DNA of 64,000 nt from Pontibacter russatus (GTDB lineage: Bacteria; Bacteroidota; Bacteroidia; Cytophagales; Hymenobacteraceae). The stretch is taken from the NCBI RefSeq assembly GCF_009931655.1, contig NZ_CP047984.1:3799001-3863000 (forward strand). The letters run 5' to 3'. The notes below the pieces were generated by a model. The model worked only from the letters and a program-made list of their open reading frames with translations. It did not search any database and had not been told where the DNA came from. Positions within the stretch are counted from its first letter, which is position 1; each line of letters begins with the position of its first letter. Below, piece by piece: positions 8,249-18,477 of this stretch. Made by a program: the position numbers and the translations under genes.

Positions 8249-10735
8249 ATGAACCAAACATTCAAGCATTTTCTACACAACCTGTTACTAAGCGGAATTT
8301 CTGACGACGAGGAGAGCGAGCTCATCCCGGTAATCACAGCAGACATTGAGGATGACGTAAAGACGGAGGACCTGCCCGACGAGCTGCCGATACTGGCGGT
8401 GCGCAACACGGTGCTTTTTCCGGGGGTGGTGCTGCCCATCACGGTCAGCCGGAAGAAGTCGGTGAAACTGGTGCGCAAGGCCCACACCGGCGATAAGATT
8501 GTGGGCGTGGTGGCGCAGAAGAACACCAGCAGCGACGATCCGTCCGGAGAAGACCTCTATCCTGTAGGCACCGTAGCCAAGATCCTCAAGATGCTGGTGC
8601 TGCCCGACGGCAATACCACCATCATCATCCAGGGCCAGAGCCGCTTCCGCATCGACGAGATAAAACGCGAGGACCCTTACCTGACAGCCAGGGTGAGCCT
8701 GTGCGAGGAAACGCCGCTGGACAGAAAGAACAGGCAGGTGAAGGCGCTGGTGCAGTCGCTGAAGGACGCGGCGGGCAAGATGCTGAAGCTGAACCCGGAG
8801 ATTCCGCAGGAGGCGCAGGTGGCCCTTGACAACATCGACAGCCCCAGCTTCCTGACGCACTTCCTGTCGAGCAACCTGAACGTGGAGGTGGCCCAGAAGC
8901 AGGCGCTGCTGGAGGTGAACGACAGCACCGAGCGCGGCACCCAGTTGCTGGAACTGATGCTCCGCGAAATCCAGATGCTGGAGCTGAAGCAGGAAATCCA
9001 CTCCAAGGTACACACCGACATCGACCAGCAGCAACGCGACTATTTCCTGCGGCAGCAGATCAAGGTGCTGCAGGACGAGCTGGGGCAGGAGGGACCCGAC
9101 CAGGAGATAGAGCGTTTCCGGGAGCGGGCGAAGAAGAAGAAATGGGCCGAGCCGGTGGCGAAGCACTTCCAGAAGGAGATAGAGAAGCTGGCCCGCCTCA
9201 ACTCGCAGGCGGCCGAGTACCCCGTGGCGGTGAACTACCTCGAGTTCCTGCTCGACCTGCCCTGGAACGAGTTCACCAAAGACAACTTCAACCTGAAGCG
9301 CACCAAAAAGATTCTGGACGCCGACCATTATGGCCTGGAGAAGGTGAAGGAGCGGATTCTGGAGTACCTGGCCGTGCTGAAGCTGAAGAACGATATGAAA
9401 GCGCCCATCCTGTGCCTGTACGGACCTCCGGGCGTCGGTAAAACCTCATTGGGCCGCTCCGTCGCCAAGGCGCTGGGCCGTAACTATGTGCGCATGTCGC
9501 TGGGCGGCGTGCGCGATGAGGCCGAGATACGGGGCCATCGGCGCACCTACGTGGGCGCCATGCCGGGAAAGATCATCAGCCAGATAAAGAAAACCGGTTC
9601 TTCCAACCCGGTCATTATCCTGGATGAGATCGACAAGCTGGCCTCCGATTTTAGGGGAGACCCGGCCTCCGCGCTGCTGGAGGTGCTGGACCCGGAGCAG
9701 AACCACACCTTCATGGACAATTACCTGGACGTGGAGTACGACCTTTCGAAGGTGCTATTCATTGCCACCGCCAACTCCCTCGATACCATCCAGCCCGCCC
9801 TGCGCGACCGCATGGAGATCATCGAGATTACGGGTTATACCCTGGAGGAGAAAGCGGAAATTGCCAAGCGCCACCTCGTGCCCAAGCAACTGAAGGAGCA
9901 CGGCCTGGAGCCGGATGACGTGAAGGTGCCAAAGCAGACGCTCCATAAACTGATTGACGATTATACCCGCGAGTCCGGGGTCAGGAACCTGGAGCGGAAA
10001 ATCGGACAACTGGTGCGCAATACAGCCAAGCAGAAGGCGATGGAGGAGGAGTTCGCCAAAACCATCAAACCAGAAGATGTGACCAAAATTCTTGGCTCCG
10101 AGATTTTTGACCGGGATATATACCAGGACATCGACACGGCGGGCGTGGTAACCGGCCTGGCCTGGACCTCGGTGGGCGGCGATATCCTGTTTATCGAGTC
10201 TATCCTGAGCCGGGGCAAGGGCAAACTCACCTTATCGGGCCAGTTGGGGGATGTGATGAAGGAGTCGGCGATGACGGCTATATCTTACCTGAAAGCGCAC
10301 GCCGACCTGCTCGATATCGATTACCGCCTGTTCGACCAGTACGACCTGCACATCCACTTCCCGGAAGGTGCAGTTCCGAAAGACGGTCCGTCGGCCGGTA
10401 TTGCCATTTTTACGTCTATTGCCTCTGTGTTCACGCAGCGCAAGGTGAAGTCGCGGCTGGCGATGACGGGTGAGATAACACTGCGCGGCAAGGTGCTGCC
10501 GGTGGGCGGCATCAAAGAAAAAATACTGGCGGCCAAACGTGCCGGCATCATCGACATTATCCTTTGTCAGAAAAACAAGAAAGATATCAACGAGATACCG
10601 GCGCACTATATAAAAGGCCTGCACATCCATTATGTGGACCGCGTGGATGACGTGGTGAAGATCGCGTTGCTGAAAGAGAAGGTGAAAAATCCGCTGAAGC
10701 TGACGGTGCGGGAGGAAAAAATTCTGGATGAGTGA
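8249..10735 (+). CDS. lon: Endopeptidase La (ATP-dependent protease Lon)
   Basis: 828 residues from the ATG at 8249; a GTG at 8216 would add 11 residues that do not look native. It degrades misfolded and regulatory proteins in the cytosol. Domains: N-terminal substrate-binding LON domain (about 45-240, [19 protein letters not shown]), AAA+ ATPase with Walker [10 protein letters not shown] (392-400) and VIILDEIDK, and the C-terminal Ser-Lys protease with S715 in PKDGPSAG and K756 in GGIKEK. The upstream region holds a TTGACA at 8175 and a sigma-54-like TGGCAC at 8164, neither proven. A degenerate inverted repeat starts right after the stop. Confidence 0.97.
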   Translation: MNQTFKHFLHNLLLSGISDDEESELIPVITADIEDDVKTEDLPDELPILAVRNTVLFPGVVLPITVSRKKSVKLVRKAHTGDKIVGVVAQKNTSSDDPSGEDLYPVGTVAKILKMLVLPDGNTTIIIQGQSRFRIDEIKREDPYLTARVSLCEETPLDRKNRQVKALVQSLKDAAGKMLKLNPEIPQEAQVALDNIDSPSFLTHFLSSNLNVEVAQKQALLEVNDSTERGTQLLELMLREIQMLELKQEIHSKVHTDIDQQQRDYFLRQQIKVLQDELGQEGPDQEIERFRERAKKKKWAEPVAKHFQKEIEKLARLNSQAAEYPVAVNYLEFLLDLPWNEFTKDNFNLKRTKKILDADHYGLEKVKERILEYLAVLKLKNDMKAPILCLYGPPGVGKTSLGRSVAKALGRNYVRMSLGGVRDEAEIRGHRRTYVGAMPGKIISQIKKTGSSNPVIILDEIDKLASDFRGDPASALLEVLDPEQNHTFMDNYLDVEYDLSKVLFIATANSLDTIQPALRDRMEIIEITGYTLEEKAEIAKRHLVPKQLKEHGLEPDDVKVPKQTLHKLIDDYTRESGVRNLERKIGQLVRNTAKQKAMEEEFAKTIKPEDVTKILGSEIFDRDIYQDIDTAGVVTGLAWTSVGGDILFIESILSRGKGKLTLSGQLGDVMKESAMTAISYLKAHADLLDIDYRLFDQYDLHIHFPEGAVPKDGPSAGIAIFTSIASVFTQRKVKSRLAMTGEITLRGKVLPVGGIKEKILAAKRAGIIDIILCQKNKKDINEIPAHYIKGLHIHYVDRVDDVVKIALLKEKVKNPLKLTVREEKILDE

Positions 10736-10741
10736 GGAAAG

Positions 10742-10884
10742 AATTGTGAATGAGTGGTTGAGTGAATGTGTGAATGGTACTGGGTAGAATCTATATCGCT
10801 GAATAAGAAGCCCCATTGTACAAGGGCAGTTCAAACGCTGTATTTTTAAGATTCGCTCATTCACTCAACCACTCATTCAAAATT
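10742..10884. repeat. GAATGAGTG-type inverted repeat between lon and porQ
   Basis: Arms 10742-10768 and 10858-10884 are inverted copies with 26 of 27 bases matching, built from short degenerate units (gaatgag, tggttgag, tgaatg). They enclose 89 bases without a gene. The same family recurs around trmN6 and rnhA (26361-26622, 27095-27165). Confidence 0.8.
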
Positions 10885-10906
10885 ACTCTAAATAGCTTCA
10901 AGAAGC

Positions 10907-11953
10907 ATGAGTCTACACAAGCCCCTGCTAACCTTTCTGCTACTCAGCTTAACGCTGGCGGCGCAGGCGCAGGTGGGCGGGCAGCGGGGCTTCACGTTTC
11001 TGGAGTTGCCGAACAGCGCAAAGCAGGCAGCTTTGGGCGGCGTCAACGTGACGGCGGGGGCGCACGATGTGAGCATGGTGGCAGCCAACCCAGCCTTGCT
11101 GCATGCGGAAATGGACCACCAGCTTTCGCTGAGCTATATAGGCTACCTGGCCGATATAAAACAAAGCAGTGTGGCCTATGCCTTCAACACAGCGAAACAT
11201 GGGCGCTGGGCGGCGGGCATCAATTACCTCAACTACGGGGATTTTGTGCAGCGCGACGCCACCGGGGCTGTTGAAGGCAGCTTCACCGTAAATGACTATA
11301 TGTTGAGCCTGACGCACGCCCGGCATGTGGAGGCTTTTACGTTAGGAGCCACGGCCAAAGTAGCGGTATCGAGTATGGCGGGCAGTCAGGCGGTAGGGCT
11401 GCTGGCCGATGCCGGCGTTGCTTTCAAGCATCCGGAGAAAGACCTGACGGTGGGGCTCGCGTTTAAGAACATGGGATACCATGTGAAGCCATATGAGGGT
11501 GGCGATCGGCAGCCGATGCCCTTCGATGCGCAGTTAGGCATCAGCTACAAGCCGGAGCATATGCCCGTGCGGCTGTCGCTCACGGCGCACCGCCTCTACC
11601 AGTTCGACATCGTGTACCTCGACCCGAACGCGCCGGGGCAGCTGGATGAGAACGGAAACGAGGTGAAGGAAGAGAAGAAGCTGGCTGATAAAATAGCGCG
11701 GCATTTTGTACTGGGGGCTGAATTCATCTTCAGCAAAAACTTTCAGGTGCGGGCAGGCTACAATCACCTGCGCCGCCGCGAGCTGCGCCTCGACACCGCA
11801 TCGGGCGGGGCCGGTTTCTCACTGGGGGCCATGCTGCGGGTGCGGGCGTTCGAGCTGAGTTATGGCAGCGCCTTTTTTCACCCTTCTGGTGCCACGCACT
11901 ACATCACCCTCAGCACCAACACCCAAACGATCCTGAAAAAGAAAAGTATTTGA
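10907..11953 (+). CDS. porQ: Type IX secretion system protein PorQ
   Basis: 348 residues with a signal peptide (about 1-21) and an outer-membrane beta-barrel typical of the PorP/SprF-PorV-PorQ superfamily. The N-terminal GFTFLELPNSAKQAALGGVNV is characteristic of PorQ. In Porphyromonas, PorQ works with PorZ and PorU at the cell surface in cleavage and attachment of secreted proteins carrying C-terminal sorting signals. It lies 65 bases before hslU with no terminator in between. The start is preceded by A-rich sequence and no Shine-Dalgarno. Confidence 0.85.
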   Translation: MSLHKPLLTFLLLSLTLAAQAQVGGQRGFTFLELPNSAKQAALGGVNVTAGAHDVSMVAANPALLHAEMDHQLSLSYIGYLADIKQSSVAYAFNTAKHGRWAAGINYLNYGDFVQRDATGAVEGSFTVNDYMLSLTHARHVEAFTLGATAKVAVSSMAGSQAVGLLADAGVAFKHPEKDLTVGLAFKNMGYHVKPYEGGDRQPMPFDAQLGISYKPEHMPVRLSLTAHRLYQFDIVYLDPNAPGQLDENGNEVKEEKKLADKIARHFVLGAEFIFSKNFQVRAGYNHLRRRELRLDTASGGAGFSLGAMLRVRAFELSYGSAFFHPSGATHYITLSTNTQTILKKKSI

Positions 11954-12018
11954 TAACACGGCGGGCCGCAGGCTGTTTTAGCTGCAAGGCCCCTATATAA
12001 ATTAAAAGAAGAAAGAGC

Positions 12019-13413
12019 ATGTTAGACAATATAGAACACTTGACCCCGGCCCAGATTGTGGCGGAGCTGGATAAATACATCATCGGGCAGCACGACGCCA
12101 AGCGCAACGTAGCCATCGCGCTGCGCAACCGCTGGCGCCGGATGAATGCCGCAGAGAGTATCCGAAGCGAGATAGTACCGAACAACATCCTGATGATAGG
12201 GGCGACTGGCGTGGGTAAAACAGAGATTGCCCGTCGCCTGGCCAAAATCGCCGATGCGCCCTTCACCAAGGTAGAGGCCTCTAAATTTACCGAGGTGGGC
12301 TACGTGGGCCGCGACGTGGAGAGCATGGTGCGCGACCTGGTGGAGCAGTCGGTGAACATGGTGAAGCAGAAGAAGAAGGAGGAAGTGAAGGCGCGGGCCG
12401 CTGAACTGGTGGAGGACGTGATTCTGGATGCGCTGATACCGCCGATCCAGGGCAGAACCAGCACGCCTGTCTCCTACACCTCAGACCCCAGCAAGATGCC
12501 GGACTCGGACTATGAACTGAACGAGCGCACCCGCGAGAAATTCAGGGAGAAAATCCGCAACGGCGAACTGGAAGACCGCAAGATTGAAATACGGGTGCAG
12601 CAGAGCGCCATGCCGGGTGTAGGCACGCTGGCGCCGGGCATGGACGAGGCCTCGATGATGAACATCCAGGAGATGATCAGCGGGATGATGCCCAAGAAAA
12701 CCAAGAAGCGCAAAGTCACGATTGCCGAAGCCCGTAAGATTCTGCTGGAGGAGGAGGCTGCCAAACTCATCGATATGGACGAGGTGAAGGAAGAAGCTAT
12801 CTTTAAGGCCGAGAACTCAGGCGTGATATTTATAGACGAGATCGACAAGGTTGCCAGTTCCAGCAAGAAAGGTGGCAGCGGGCCCGATGTAAGCCGCGAG
12901 GGGGTGCAGCGCGACCTGCTCCCGATTGTGGAAGGCTCGTCGGTGAACACCAAGTACGGCATCATCAACACCGACCATATCCTGTTCATTGCCGCCGGGG
13001 CGTTCCACGTGGCCAAGCCATCCGATCTGATCCCGGAGTTGCAGGGCCGCTTCCCGATTCGTGTGGAACTGAGCAGCCTGACAAAGGACGACTTCTACCA
13101 GATCCTGAAGTTCCCGAAGAATGCCCTGACGAAACAGTACGAGGCGCTGCTGTCGGCGGAAGATGTGGAACTGACCTTCAACGACGAGGCCCTGGACGAA
13201 ATCGCCTCCATCGCCTTTGAGGTTAACTCGGAGGTGGAAAACATCGGAGCCCGCCGCCTGCACACGGTCATGAGCCGCCTGCTGAACGACTTCCTGTTTG
13301 ACGTGCCGGATAAGATCAGCGCCAACGCCCACATCGTCATCACGCGCGAAACAGTGCAGGAAAAACTTGCTGGCATGGTGAAGAACCGCGACCTGAGCCA
13401 GTACATATTGTAG
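12019..13413 (+). CDS. hslU: ATP-dependent protease ATPase subunit HslU
   Basis: 464 residues. The unfoldase ring of the HslUV protease, working with the HslV peptidase, whose gene is not in this window. Walker A GATGVGKTE begins at residue 61, followed by an intermediate (I) domain (about 110-240) with a long charged helix, Walker B VIFIDEIDK and sensor GAFHVAKPSDLIPELQGRFPI. The C-terminus ends in YIL, the tail that docks in HslV. It is followed by a hairpin terminator. Confidence 0.96.
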   Translation: MLDNIEHLTPAQIVAELDKYIIGQHDAKRNVAIALRNRWRRMNAAESIRSEIVPNNILMIGATGVGKTEIARRLAKIADAPFTKVEASKFTEVGYVGRDVESMVRDLVEQSVNMVKQKKKEEVKARAAELVEDVILDALIPPIQGRTSTPVSYTSDPSKMPDSDYELNERTREKFREKIRNGELEDRKIEIRVQQSAMPGVGTLAPGMDEASMMNIQEMISGMMPKKTKKRKVTIAEARKILLEEEAAKLIDMDEVKEEAIFKAENSGVIFIDEIDKVASSSKKGGSGPDVSREGVQRDLLPIVEGSSVNTKYGIINTDHILFIAAGAFHVAKPSDLIPELQGRFPIRVELSSLTKDDFYQILKFPKNALTKQYEALLSAEDVELTFNDEALDEIASIAFEVNSEVENIGARRLHTVMSRLLNDFLFDVPDKISANAHIVITRETVQEKLAGMVKNRDLSQYIL

Positions 13414-13512
13414 TTTGGGAGTTGGAGAGTTAGAAAGTTGAAGTGGTGTAGGCCTGATAAGTGTGGCGATCAGGACCTGCCATATGTAGCCTCGTTACTG
13501 GGGAGATATTTT

Positions 13513-13552
13513 AAAAGCTGGCGTTTCTGTTTTGGCAGAGGCGCCAGCTTTT
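13513..13552 (+). terminator. Intrinsic terminator after hslU
   Basis: 11-bp stem (13513-13523 with 13542-13552) followed by a T-rich tail (tttattttg). Confidence 0.75.
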
Positions 13553-13560
13553 TATTTTGA

Positions 13561-13860
13561 GGGGTGGCAGGTTATATCTGTTATATGCAGTTTCGCTTCC
13601 TGTGCAGCCGTATCCTGTGCCCGCGTCCCCTGCCGTAGCACCATCCCCTTAAATATTTGCTTTTGCTTGTGAGTTAGCATTAAAATAACAATATTAAGTG
13701 TTGATTGAACACTGTTGAATTGTTTATATTCCGGGAAGCTTCATTGGGGACACTTCTGAAGCCAAAACCGGGTTTTCATAGCCTTGCGCAGTTACAGAAG
13801 ATCGATTTATATATGCCCTTCGGGCCTGCATTACAAAAGAATAACTATCAACCTCACTCC
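13561..13860. other. Gene-free stretch upstream of the PVC-type dehydrogenase gene
   Basis: About 300 bases with an AT-rich patch (13650-13730). No gene, repeat or confident promoter box was recognised. An in-frame extension of the downstream gene back to 13705 exists but lacks protein-like sequence and would bury the lipoprotein signal. Confidence 0.5.
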
Positions 13861-16800
13861 ATGAAAAGAAAAATACAAACAGGGGCCTTCCTGATGAGCG
13901 TGCTGGCGCTTGCCTCGTGCAGCGACACGAAGCAGGTGGCCATACAGGAGCCAACGCAGACCACAGCCGAACGGGACTCGCTCTACAGCCAGTTGTCGGA
14001 TGAGCAAAAAAGGCTGCCGGAGAACGCCCTGCTGGGCCTGGAGGCCGCCGAGGGGCTTAAGGTGGAGCTTTTCGCCTCCGAGCCCATGATAGGCAACCCC
14101 ACCAACATCGACGTGGATGCCAAAGGCCGCGTGTGGATGGCGGAGGCTTTCAACTACCGTCCCGAGCTCAACCCGGGCAATCCCCAGCGCGAGGAAGGGG
14201 ACCGCATCCTGATTCTGGAGGACCTGAATGCGGACGGCAAAGCCGATACAGCCAAGGTGTTTTACCAGGGCACCGACATCAATGCCGCCCTCGGGGTGGC
14301 AGTACTGGGCAACAAGGTCATCGTGTCCAGCAGCCCGAACGTGTTTATGTTCACCGATACAAACGGAGACGACGTGGCGGACAAGAAAGAGGTGCTTTAC
14401 TCCGGCCTGGGCGGTGAGCAGCACGACCACGCCATCCACTCCTTCACCTTCGGCCCGGACGGCAAGCTGTACTTCAACTTCGGCAACGAGGGGCAGCAGA
14501 TAATGGACGCCAAAGGCAAACCTATTGTTGATATGGACGGCAAGGTGGTAAACAACAGCGGAAAGCCCTACCGCCAGGGGATGATTTTCCGGGTGAACCC
14601 CGACGGAACTGAGTTTGAGGTGCTGGCCCACAACTTCCGCAACAACTACGAGGCCGCCGTGGACTCCTACGGCACGCTGTGGCAGTCCGACAACGACGAC
14701 GACGGAAACCAGGGTGTGCGCATCAACTACGTGATGGAGTTCGGCAATTACGGCTACACCGACGAGATGACCGGCGCCGGGTGGCGCTCCCGTCGCACCA
14801 ACATGGAAAAAGAGATACCACTGCAGCACTGGCACCTGAACGACCCCGGCGTTGTGCCGAACCTGCTGCAGACAGGCGCAGGCTCGCCAACGGGCATGGT
14901 CATATATGAGGGCACGCTGTTGCCGGAGGTATACCACAACCAGATGATTCACACCGACGCGGGTCCGAACACTGTGCGGTCCTACCCTGTGACAAAAGAC
15001 GGTGCCGGGTATAAGGCTGAGATGGTGCCGCTGGTGGAGGGCGTGCGCGACCAGTGGTTCCGCCCCTCGGACCTGAGCGTGGCCCCGGACGGTTCTATTT
15101 TTGTGTCAGACTGGTACGACCCGGGTGTGGGCGGACACCAGATGGCGGACATGAACAGGGGCCGCATCTACAGGATAGCCCCTCCCGGAACCCCTTATAA
15201 AACACCGGAGCTGGACCTCTCCTCGCCGAAGAGTGCGGTGGAGGCGCTGCAGAACCCGAACCTTGCCACGCGCTACCTGGCCTGGACCAAACTGCATGAG
15301 TGGGGCGCGAAGGCAGAGCCCGCGCTGCAGAAGCTGTGGAAGTCGGAAAACGAGCGGATGCGGGCACGGGCGCTGTGGCTGCTGGCGAAAATCGACGGCA
15401 AAAGCGATGCCTATATACAGCAGGCGCTGAAGGACGAGAACCCGGACATCCGCATCACGGGCCTTCGCATTGCCCGCCAGGAGGCAGACAACATCATCCC
15501 CTACGTGAAGCAGGTGGTGAACGACCAAAGCCCGCAGGTGCGCCGCGAGGCCGCCATTGCACTCCGCCACAACAAGTCGCCGGAGGCACCGGCGCTGTGG
15601 GCGCAGCTGGCGCAGCAGTACGACGGCAGGGACCGCTGGTACCTGGAGGCCCTGGGCATCGGGGCCGACGAGCAGTGGGACAAATTCTTGACGGCATATC
15701 AGGAGAAGGCAGGAAACGACCTGACAGGCAAAGCGAGCCAGGATATTGTGTGGCGCTCCAGAACCGGCCTTGCGCTGCCCTATCTTGCCAAGTATATCAC
15801 GGACGCCAGTACCTCGTCGGCGGACAGGGCGAAGTTTTTCAGGGCCTTTGACTTTATAGACGACCCAGCCAAGAACGAAACGCTGCTGGCGCTGCTGGAT
15901 TACCAGGGCCCGCACAAATCGGAGGTGTCGCAGCTTGCCCTGAACCATATAAGCCCCGAGAGCCTGGCCAGGTCGCCGAAGGCAAAGGCAGCCCTGGACA
16001 GGACGCTGGCGGAACTGAAGGGGACGCGGGAATTCGTGGACCTGGTGAGCCGCTACAAACTCAACAACCAGAATAAGGCCCTCCTGCAGCTGGCGCTCGC
16101 CCACCCCGACAGCAGCCTGGGCGTGGAGGCCACGCGGCTGCTGCTGAGGTCCGGAGCCAATGACCTGCTGAAGAAAACCATCAACAGCGACAACGAGGAA
16201 GAGGCAACGGCCATGCTGGCGGCGCTGAGCCGCGTGGGCAGCAACGAGTCCATGGACCTGATTCAGTCTGTGATGATGGACAAGAAGGGAGACATGACCA
16301 CGCGGAAAGCGGCCGTAAAGGCGCTCGGCACAGGCTGGAGCGGGGAAGAGCGCCTGATGTTCGTGGTGCGGGACGGGAAGCTTCCGGAGGAACTGGAGCC
16401 GACAGCGGCGGTGACGCTTGCCGGGGCCATGCGCACCGGCATACGCGATGAGGCCCTGAAGTACCTGGACGTGGCCAGCACCACCACGACAGGCAAGCCG
16501 CTGCCGCCTATCAGCGAATTGACGAAGCGCTCGGGCTCCGTGGTGAACGGCAAAAAGGTGTTTCTGCAAACCTGCGGCGTGTGCCATCAGGTAGGGAAGG
16601 AAGGCTCCAGCTTCGGGCCCGCCCTCACCCAGATCGGAAGCAAGCTCACCAAAGACGCGCTGTACGTGTCCATCCTCCACCCGGACGCGGGCATCAGCTT
16701 TGGGTATGAGGGATACATCATCAAGCTGAAGGACGGAACGGAGACGGCCGGCATCATTGCCAGCGAGACGGAGGACGAGCTGGAACTGGTGAGCCCCGGC

Positions 16801-16974
16801 GGCATGAAGAGCCGCTACGACAAATCCCAGATAGCCTCCAGAACACAAATGGAAAACTCCATCATGCCGGCCAACCTGCAGCAGGCGATGTCGGAGCAGG
16901 ACCTGGTGGATCTGGTGGAGTACCTGTATTCCCTTAAGAAGCAGGAAGGGGAGGCCACCGCGGCTGGCAAATAG
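13861..16974 (+). CDS. PVC-type heme-binding CxxCH dehydrogenase lipoprotein
   Basis: 1037 residues from the ATG at 13861, chosen because it opens a lipoprotein signal (MKRKIQTGAFLMSVLALASC). Order: N-terminal membrane-bound-dehydrogenase beta-propeller (about 55-450, with YRPELNPGNP and Asp-rich NADGKAD loops), HEAT-like helical repeats (about 470-800), and a C-terminal c-type cytochrome with heme motif C905-GV-C908-H909. Proteins of this architecture are abundant in Planctomycetes and Bacteroidota and are thought to oxidise sugars or alcohols in the periplasm; the substrate is unknown. It is followed after 56 bases by a Tat-exported sugar isomerase-like gene, a pairing that suggests joint action on a carbohydrate. 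Confidence 0.88.
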   Translation: MKRKIQTGAFLMSVLALASCSDTKQVAIQEPTQTTAERDSLYSQLSDEQKRLPENALLGLEAAEGLKVELFASEPMIGNPTNIDVDAKGRVWMAEAFNYRPELNPGNPQREEGDRILILEDLNADGKADTAKVFYQGTDINAALGVAVLGNKVIVSSSPNVFMFTDTNGDDVADKKEVLYSGLGGEQHDHAIHSFTFGPDGKLYFNFGNEGQQIMDAKGKPIVDMDGKVVNNSGKPYRQGMIFRVNPDGTEFEVLAHNFRNNYEAAVDSYGTLWQSDNDDDGNQGVRINYVMEFGNYGYTDEMTGAGWRSRRTNMEKEIPLQHWHLNDPGVVPNLLQTGAGSPTGMVIYEGTLLPEVYHNQMIHTDAGPNTVRSYPVTKDGAGYKAEMVPLVEGVRDQWFRPSDLSVAPDGSIFVSDWYDPGVGGHQMADMNRGRIYRIAPPGTPYKTPELDLSSPKSAVEALQNPNLATRYLAWTKLHEWGAKAEPALQKLWKSENERMRARALWLLAKIDGKSDAYIQQALKDENPDIRITGLRIARQEADNIIPYVKQVVNDQSPQVRREAAIALRHNKSPEAPALWAQLAQQYDGRDRWYLEALGIGADEQWDKFLTAYQEKAGNDLTGKASQDIVWRSRTGLALPYLAKYITDASTSSADRAKFFRAFDFIDDPAKNETLLALLDYQGPHKSEVSQLALNHISPESLARSPKAKAALDRTLAELKGTREFVDLVSRYKLNNQNKALLQLALAHPDSSLGVEATRLLLRSGANDLLKKTINSDNEEEATAMLAALSRVGSNESMDLIQSVMMDKKGDMTTRKAAVKALGTGWSGEERLMFVVRDGKLPEELEPTAAVTLAGAMRTGIRDEALKYLDVASTTTTGKPLPPISELTKRSGSVVNGKKVFLQTCGVCHQVGKEGSSFGPALTQIGSKLTKDALYVSILHPDAGISFGYEGYIIKLKDGTETAGIIASETEDELELVSPGGMKSRYDKSQIASRTQMENSIMPANLQQAMSEQDLVDLVEYLYSLKKQEGEATAAGK

Positions 16975-17030
16975 GCGGATGCTCGTTCCCTGTGAAGTAT
17001 ATATAGCGAATTCCAAAAAGAAACATCAGC

Positions 17031-17915
17031 ATGAAAAACCACTATAACCGGCGCGCGGCGCTGAAGAACCTGGCAGGCGGGGCAGCAGTCGTGGCCTCGG
17101 CTATGCTGCTGCCGGAGCCGCTGAGGGCCGCCGGGCTGAAAGAGTTTAGGCTCAAAGGAAACATCAACCACTCCGTTTGCAAGTGGTGCTACCAGGATAT
17201 TCCGCTGGAGGACCTGTGCAAGGCCGCCAAAGGCATCGGCCTGTCGTCGATAGAACTGCTGGGTCCGGATGACTGGCCTACTTTAAAGAAATATGGGCTA
17301 ACCTGCGCCATGGCCTGGGGAGCGGAGAAAAGCCTGACGGAGGGATTTAACGAGCCGAAGTACCACGACGAGCTGGTGACCCGCTACGAGGCGATGATCC
17401 CGAAGGTGGCGGCTGCCGGGCATGACAACCTGATCTGCTTCTCGGGCAACCGCAACGGCATGGACGACGAGCAGGGCATGAAGAACTGCGCCGCTGGCCT
17501 GAAACGGCTGATGAAAACGGCGGAGAAGCATAAGGTGACGCTGTCGATGGAGCTGCTCAACAGCAAGGTCAATCACAAGGACTATATGTGCGACCACACC
17601 GAGTGGGGCGTTGAGCTGGCGAAGATGATTGGCTCAGACCGGTTTAAGCTGCTCTACGACATCTACCATATGCAGATCATGGAAGGCGACGTAATCCGCA
17701 CGATTCAGGCAAGTCATCCCTATATATCGCATTACCACACGGGCGGCGTGCCCGGCCGCAATGAGATAGACGAGACGCAGGAGCTGTATTATCCCGCCAT
17801 CATGCGCGCGATTCTGGCAACCGGCTACAAAGGGTTCGTGGGTCAGGAGTTCATCCCGGCCTCCGGGGAGCCGCTCGCCTCGCTGAAGGAGAGCGTGGTG
17901 ATCTGCGACGTGTGA
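17031..17915 (+). CDS. Tat-exported hydroxypyruvate isomerase-like TIM-barrel protein
   Basis: 294 residues. A twin-arginine signal (R7-R8 in NRRAALKNLAGG, then a hydrophobic stretch to about 34) directs export of a sugar phosphate isomerase/epimerase-type TIM barrel (AP endonuclease 2 superfamily). Metal ligands are suggested by SMELLN, LLYDIYHMQIMEGD and VGQEFIP, as in Hyi. Because it is exported it probably acts on a non-phosphorylated sugar or keto-sugar, not on hydroxypyruvate. It lies just downstream of the PVC-type dehydrogenase, likely in one transcript, and ends at a 58-bp palindrome. Confidence 0.82.
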   Translation: MKNHYNRRAALKNLAGGAAVVASAMLLPEPLRAAGLKEFRLKGNINHSVCKWCYQDIPLEDLCKAAKGIGLSSIELLGPDDWPTLKKYGLTCAMAWGAEKSLTEGFNEPKYHDELVTRYEAMIPKVAAAGHDNLICFSGNRNGMDDEQGMKNCAAGLKRLMKTAEKHKVTLSMELLNSKVNHKDYMCDHTEWGVELAKMIGSDRFKLLYDIYHMQIMEGDVIRTIQASHPYISHYHTGGVPGRNEIDETQELYYPAIMRAILATGYKGFVGQEFIPASGEPLASLKESVVICDV

Positions 17916-17946
17916 GCCATATATAAAATACGACTGCCCAGTAGTG

Positions 17947-18004
17947 AAACAGGTGGAGCGGCGGCATTATCCTATATAGGATAATGCCGCCGCTCCACCT
18001 GTTT
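17947..18004. terminator. 58-bp perfect palindrome, probable bidirectional terminator
   Basis: Every base from 17947 to 18004 pairs with its mirror position; the centre is TATATA. A T/A-rich run follows (gtttatatatttatatatgg). As RNA it forms a very strong hairpin. It ends the dehydrogenase/isomerase transcript. Confidence 0.8.
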
Positions 18005-18034
18005 ATATATTTATATATGGCAAGGTGAGGGTTT

Positions 18035-18370
18035 ATACCAGTATCAAATGGGTTTAATAGCATAACTGTCCAACCACCCCTGCCCCTCCTTGTCTTTTTC
18101 GAGGGCCCCTACCCCCAGGAGGGGAGCCTGCTACTGCTTTCTATAACTGTAAGGACTATAGTTGAAGGTATAGCTATCAAAATAAACGCTCCATATATAG
18201 CCAAATTTAACAGGCATTTGCCAAGAGGAAGAATGGTGAAGCAGTAAGGAAAACTCCCCTTCTTGGACTCTAAAGGGGGCCCCTTCACCCCCAGGAGGGG
18301 CAGGGGTGGTTCGATATAGTTGCAAAGCGAGTATGCCATATGCGCAAAAACTAATTGATAGTGGTGCATA
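18035..18370 (+). mobile_element. MITE-like element, copy B
   Basis: 336-bp homologue of the element at 5745-6030, in the opposite orientation. The ends (ccagtatcaaatgg at the left; tgatagtggtgcata at the right) are imperfect inverted repeats. Inner modules carry accacccctgcccctcc and its complement, here interrupted by extra cccctacccccagg segments. Core block 18213-18260 is almost identical to copy A. No coding capacity is visible. Confidence 0.75.
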
Positions 18371-18450
18371 AATATTCCCATATACAGGTCAGCCTGCTAC
18401 TTCCGCAACCACCGTATTTAATATCTTGCCCCGCCTTACATCCGTACATG

Positions 18451-18477
18451 CTAATTCCTAATTTTTAATTTCTTATC
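18451..18477 (+). repeat. TAATTTTTAATTTC repeat directly before a GTG start
   Basis: Reads ctaattcctaatttttaat then ttctta, and leads straight into the GTG start of the SDR gene. A near-identical sequence (29725-29757) sits at the same place before the GTG start of xerD. Confidence 0.6.

Noticed and set aside
13705..13860. N-terminal extension of the PVC-type dehydrogenase
   Set aside because: It would place the lipoprotein signal internally; the ATG at 13861 gives a proper signal peptide and lipobox.
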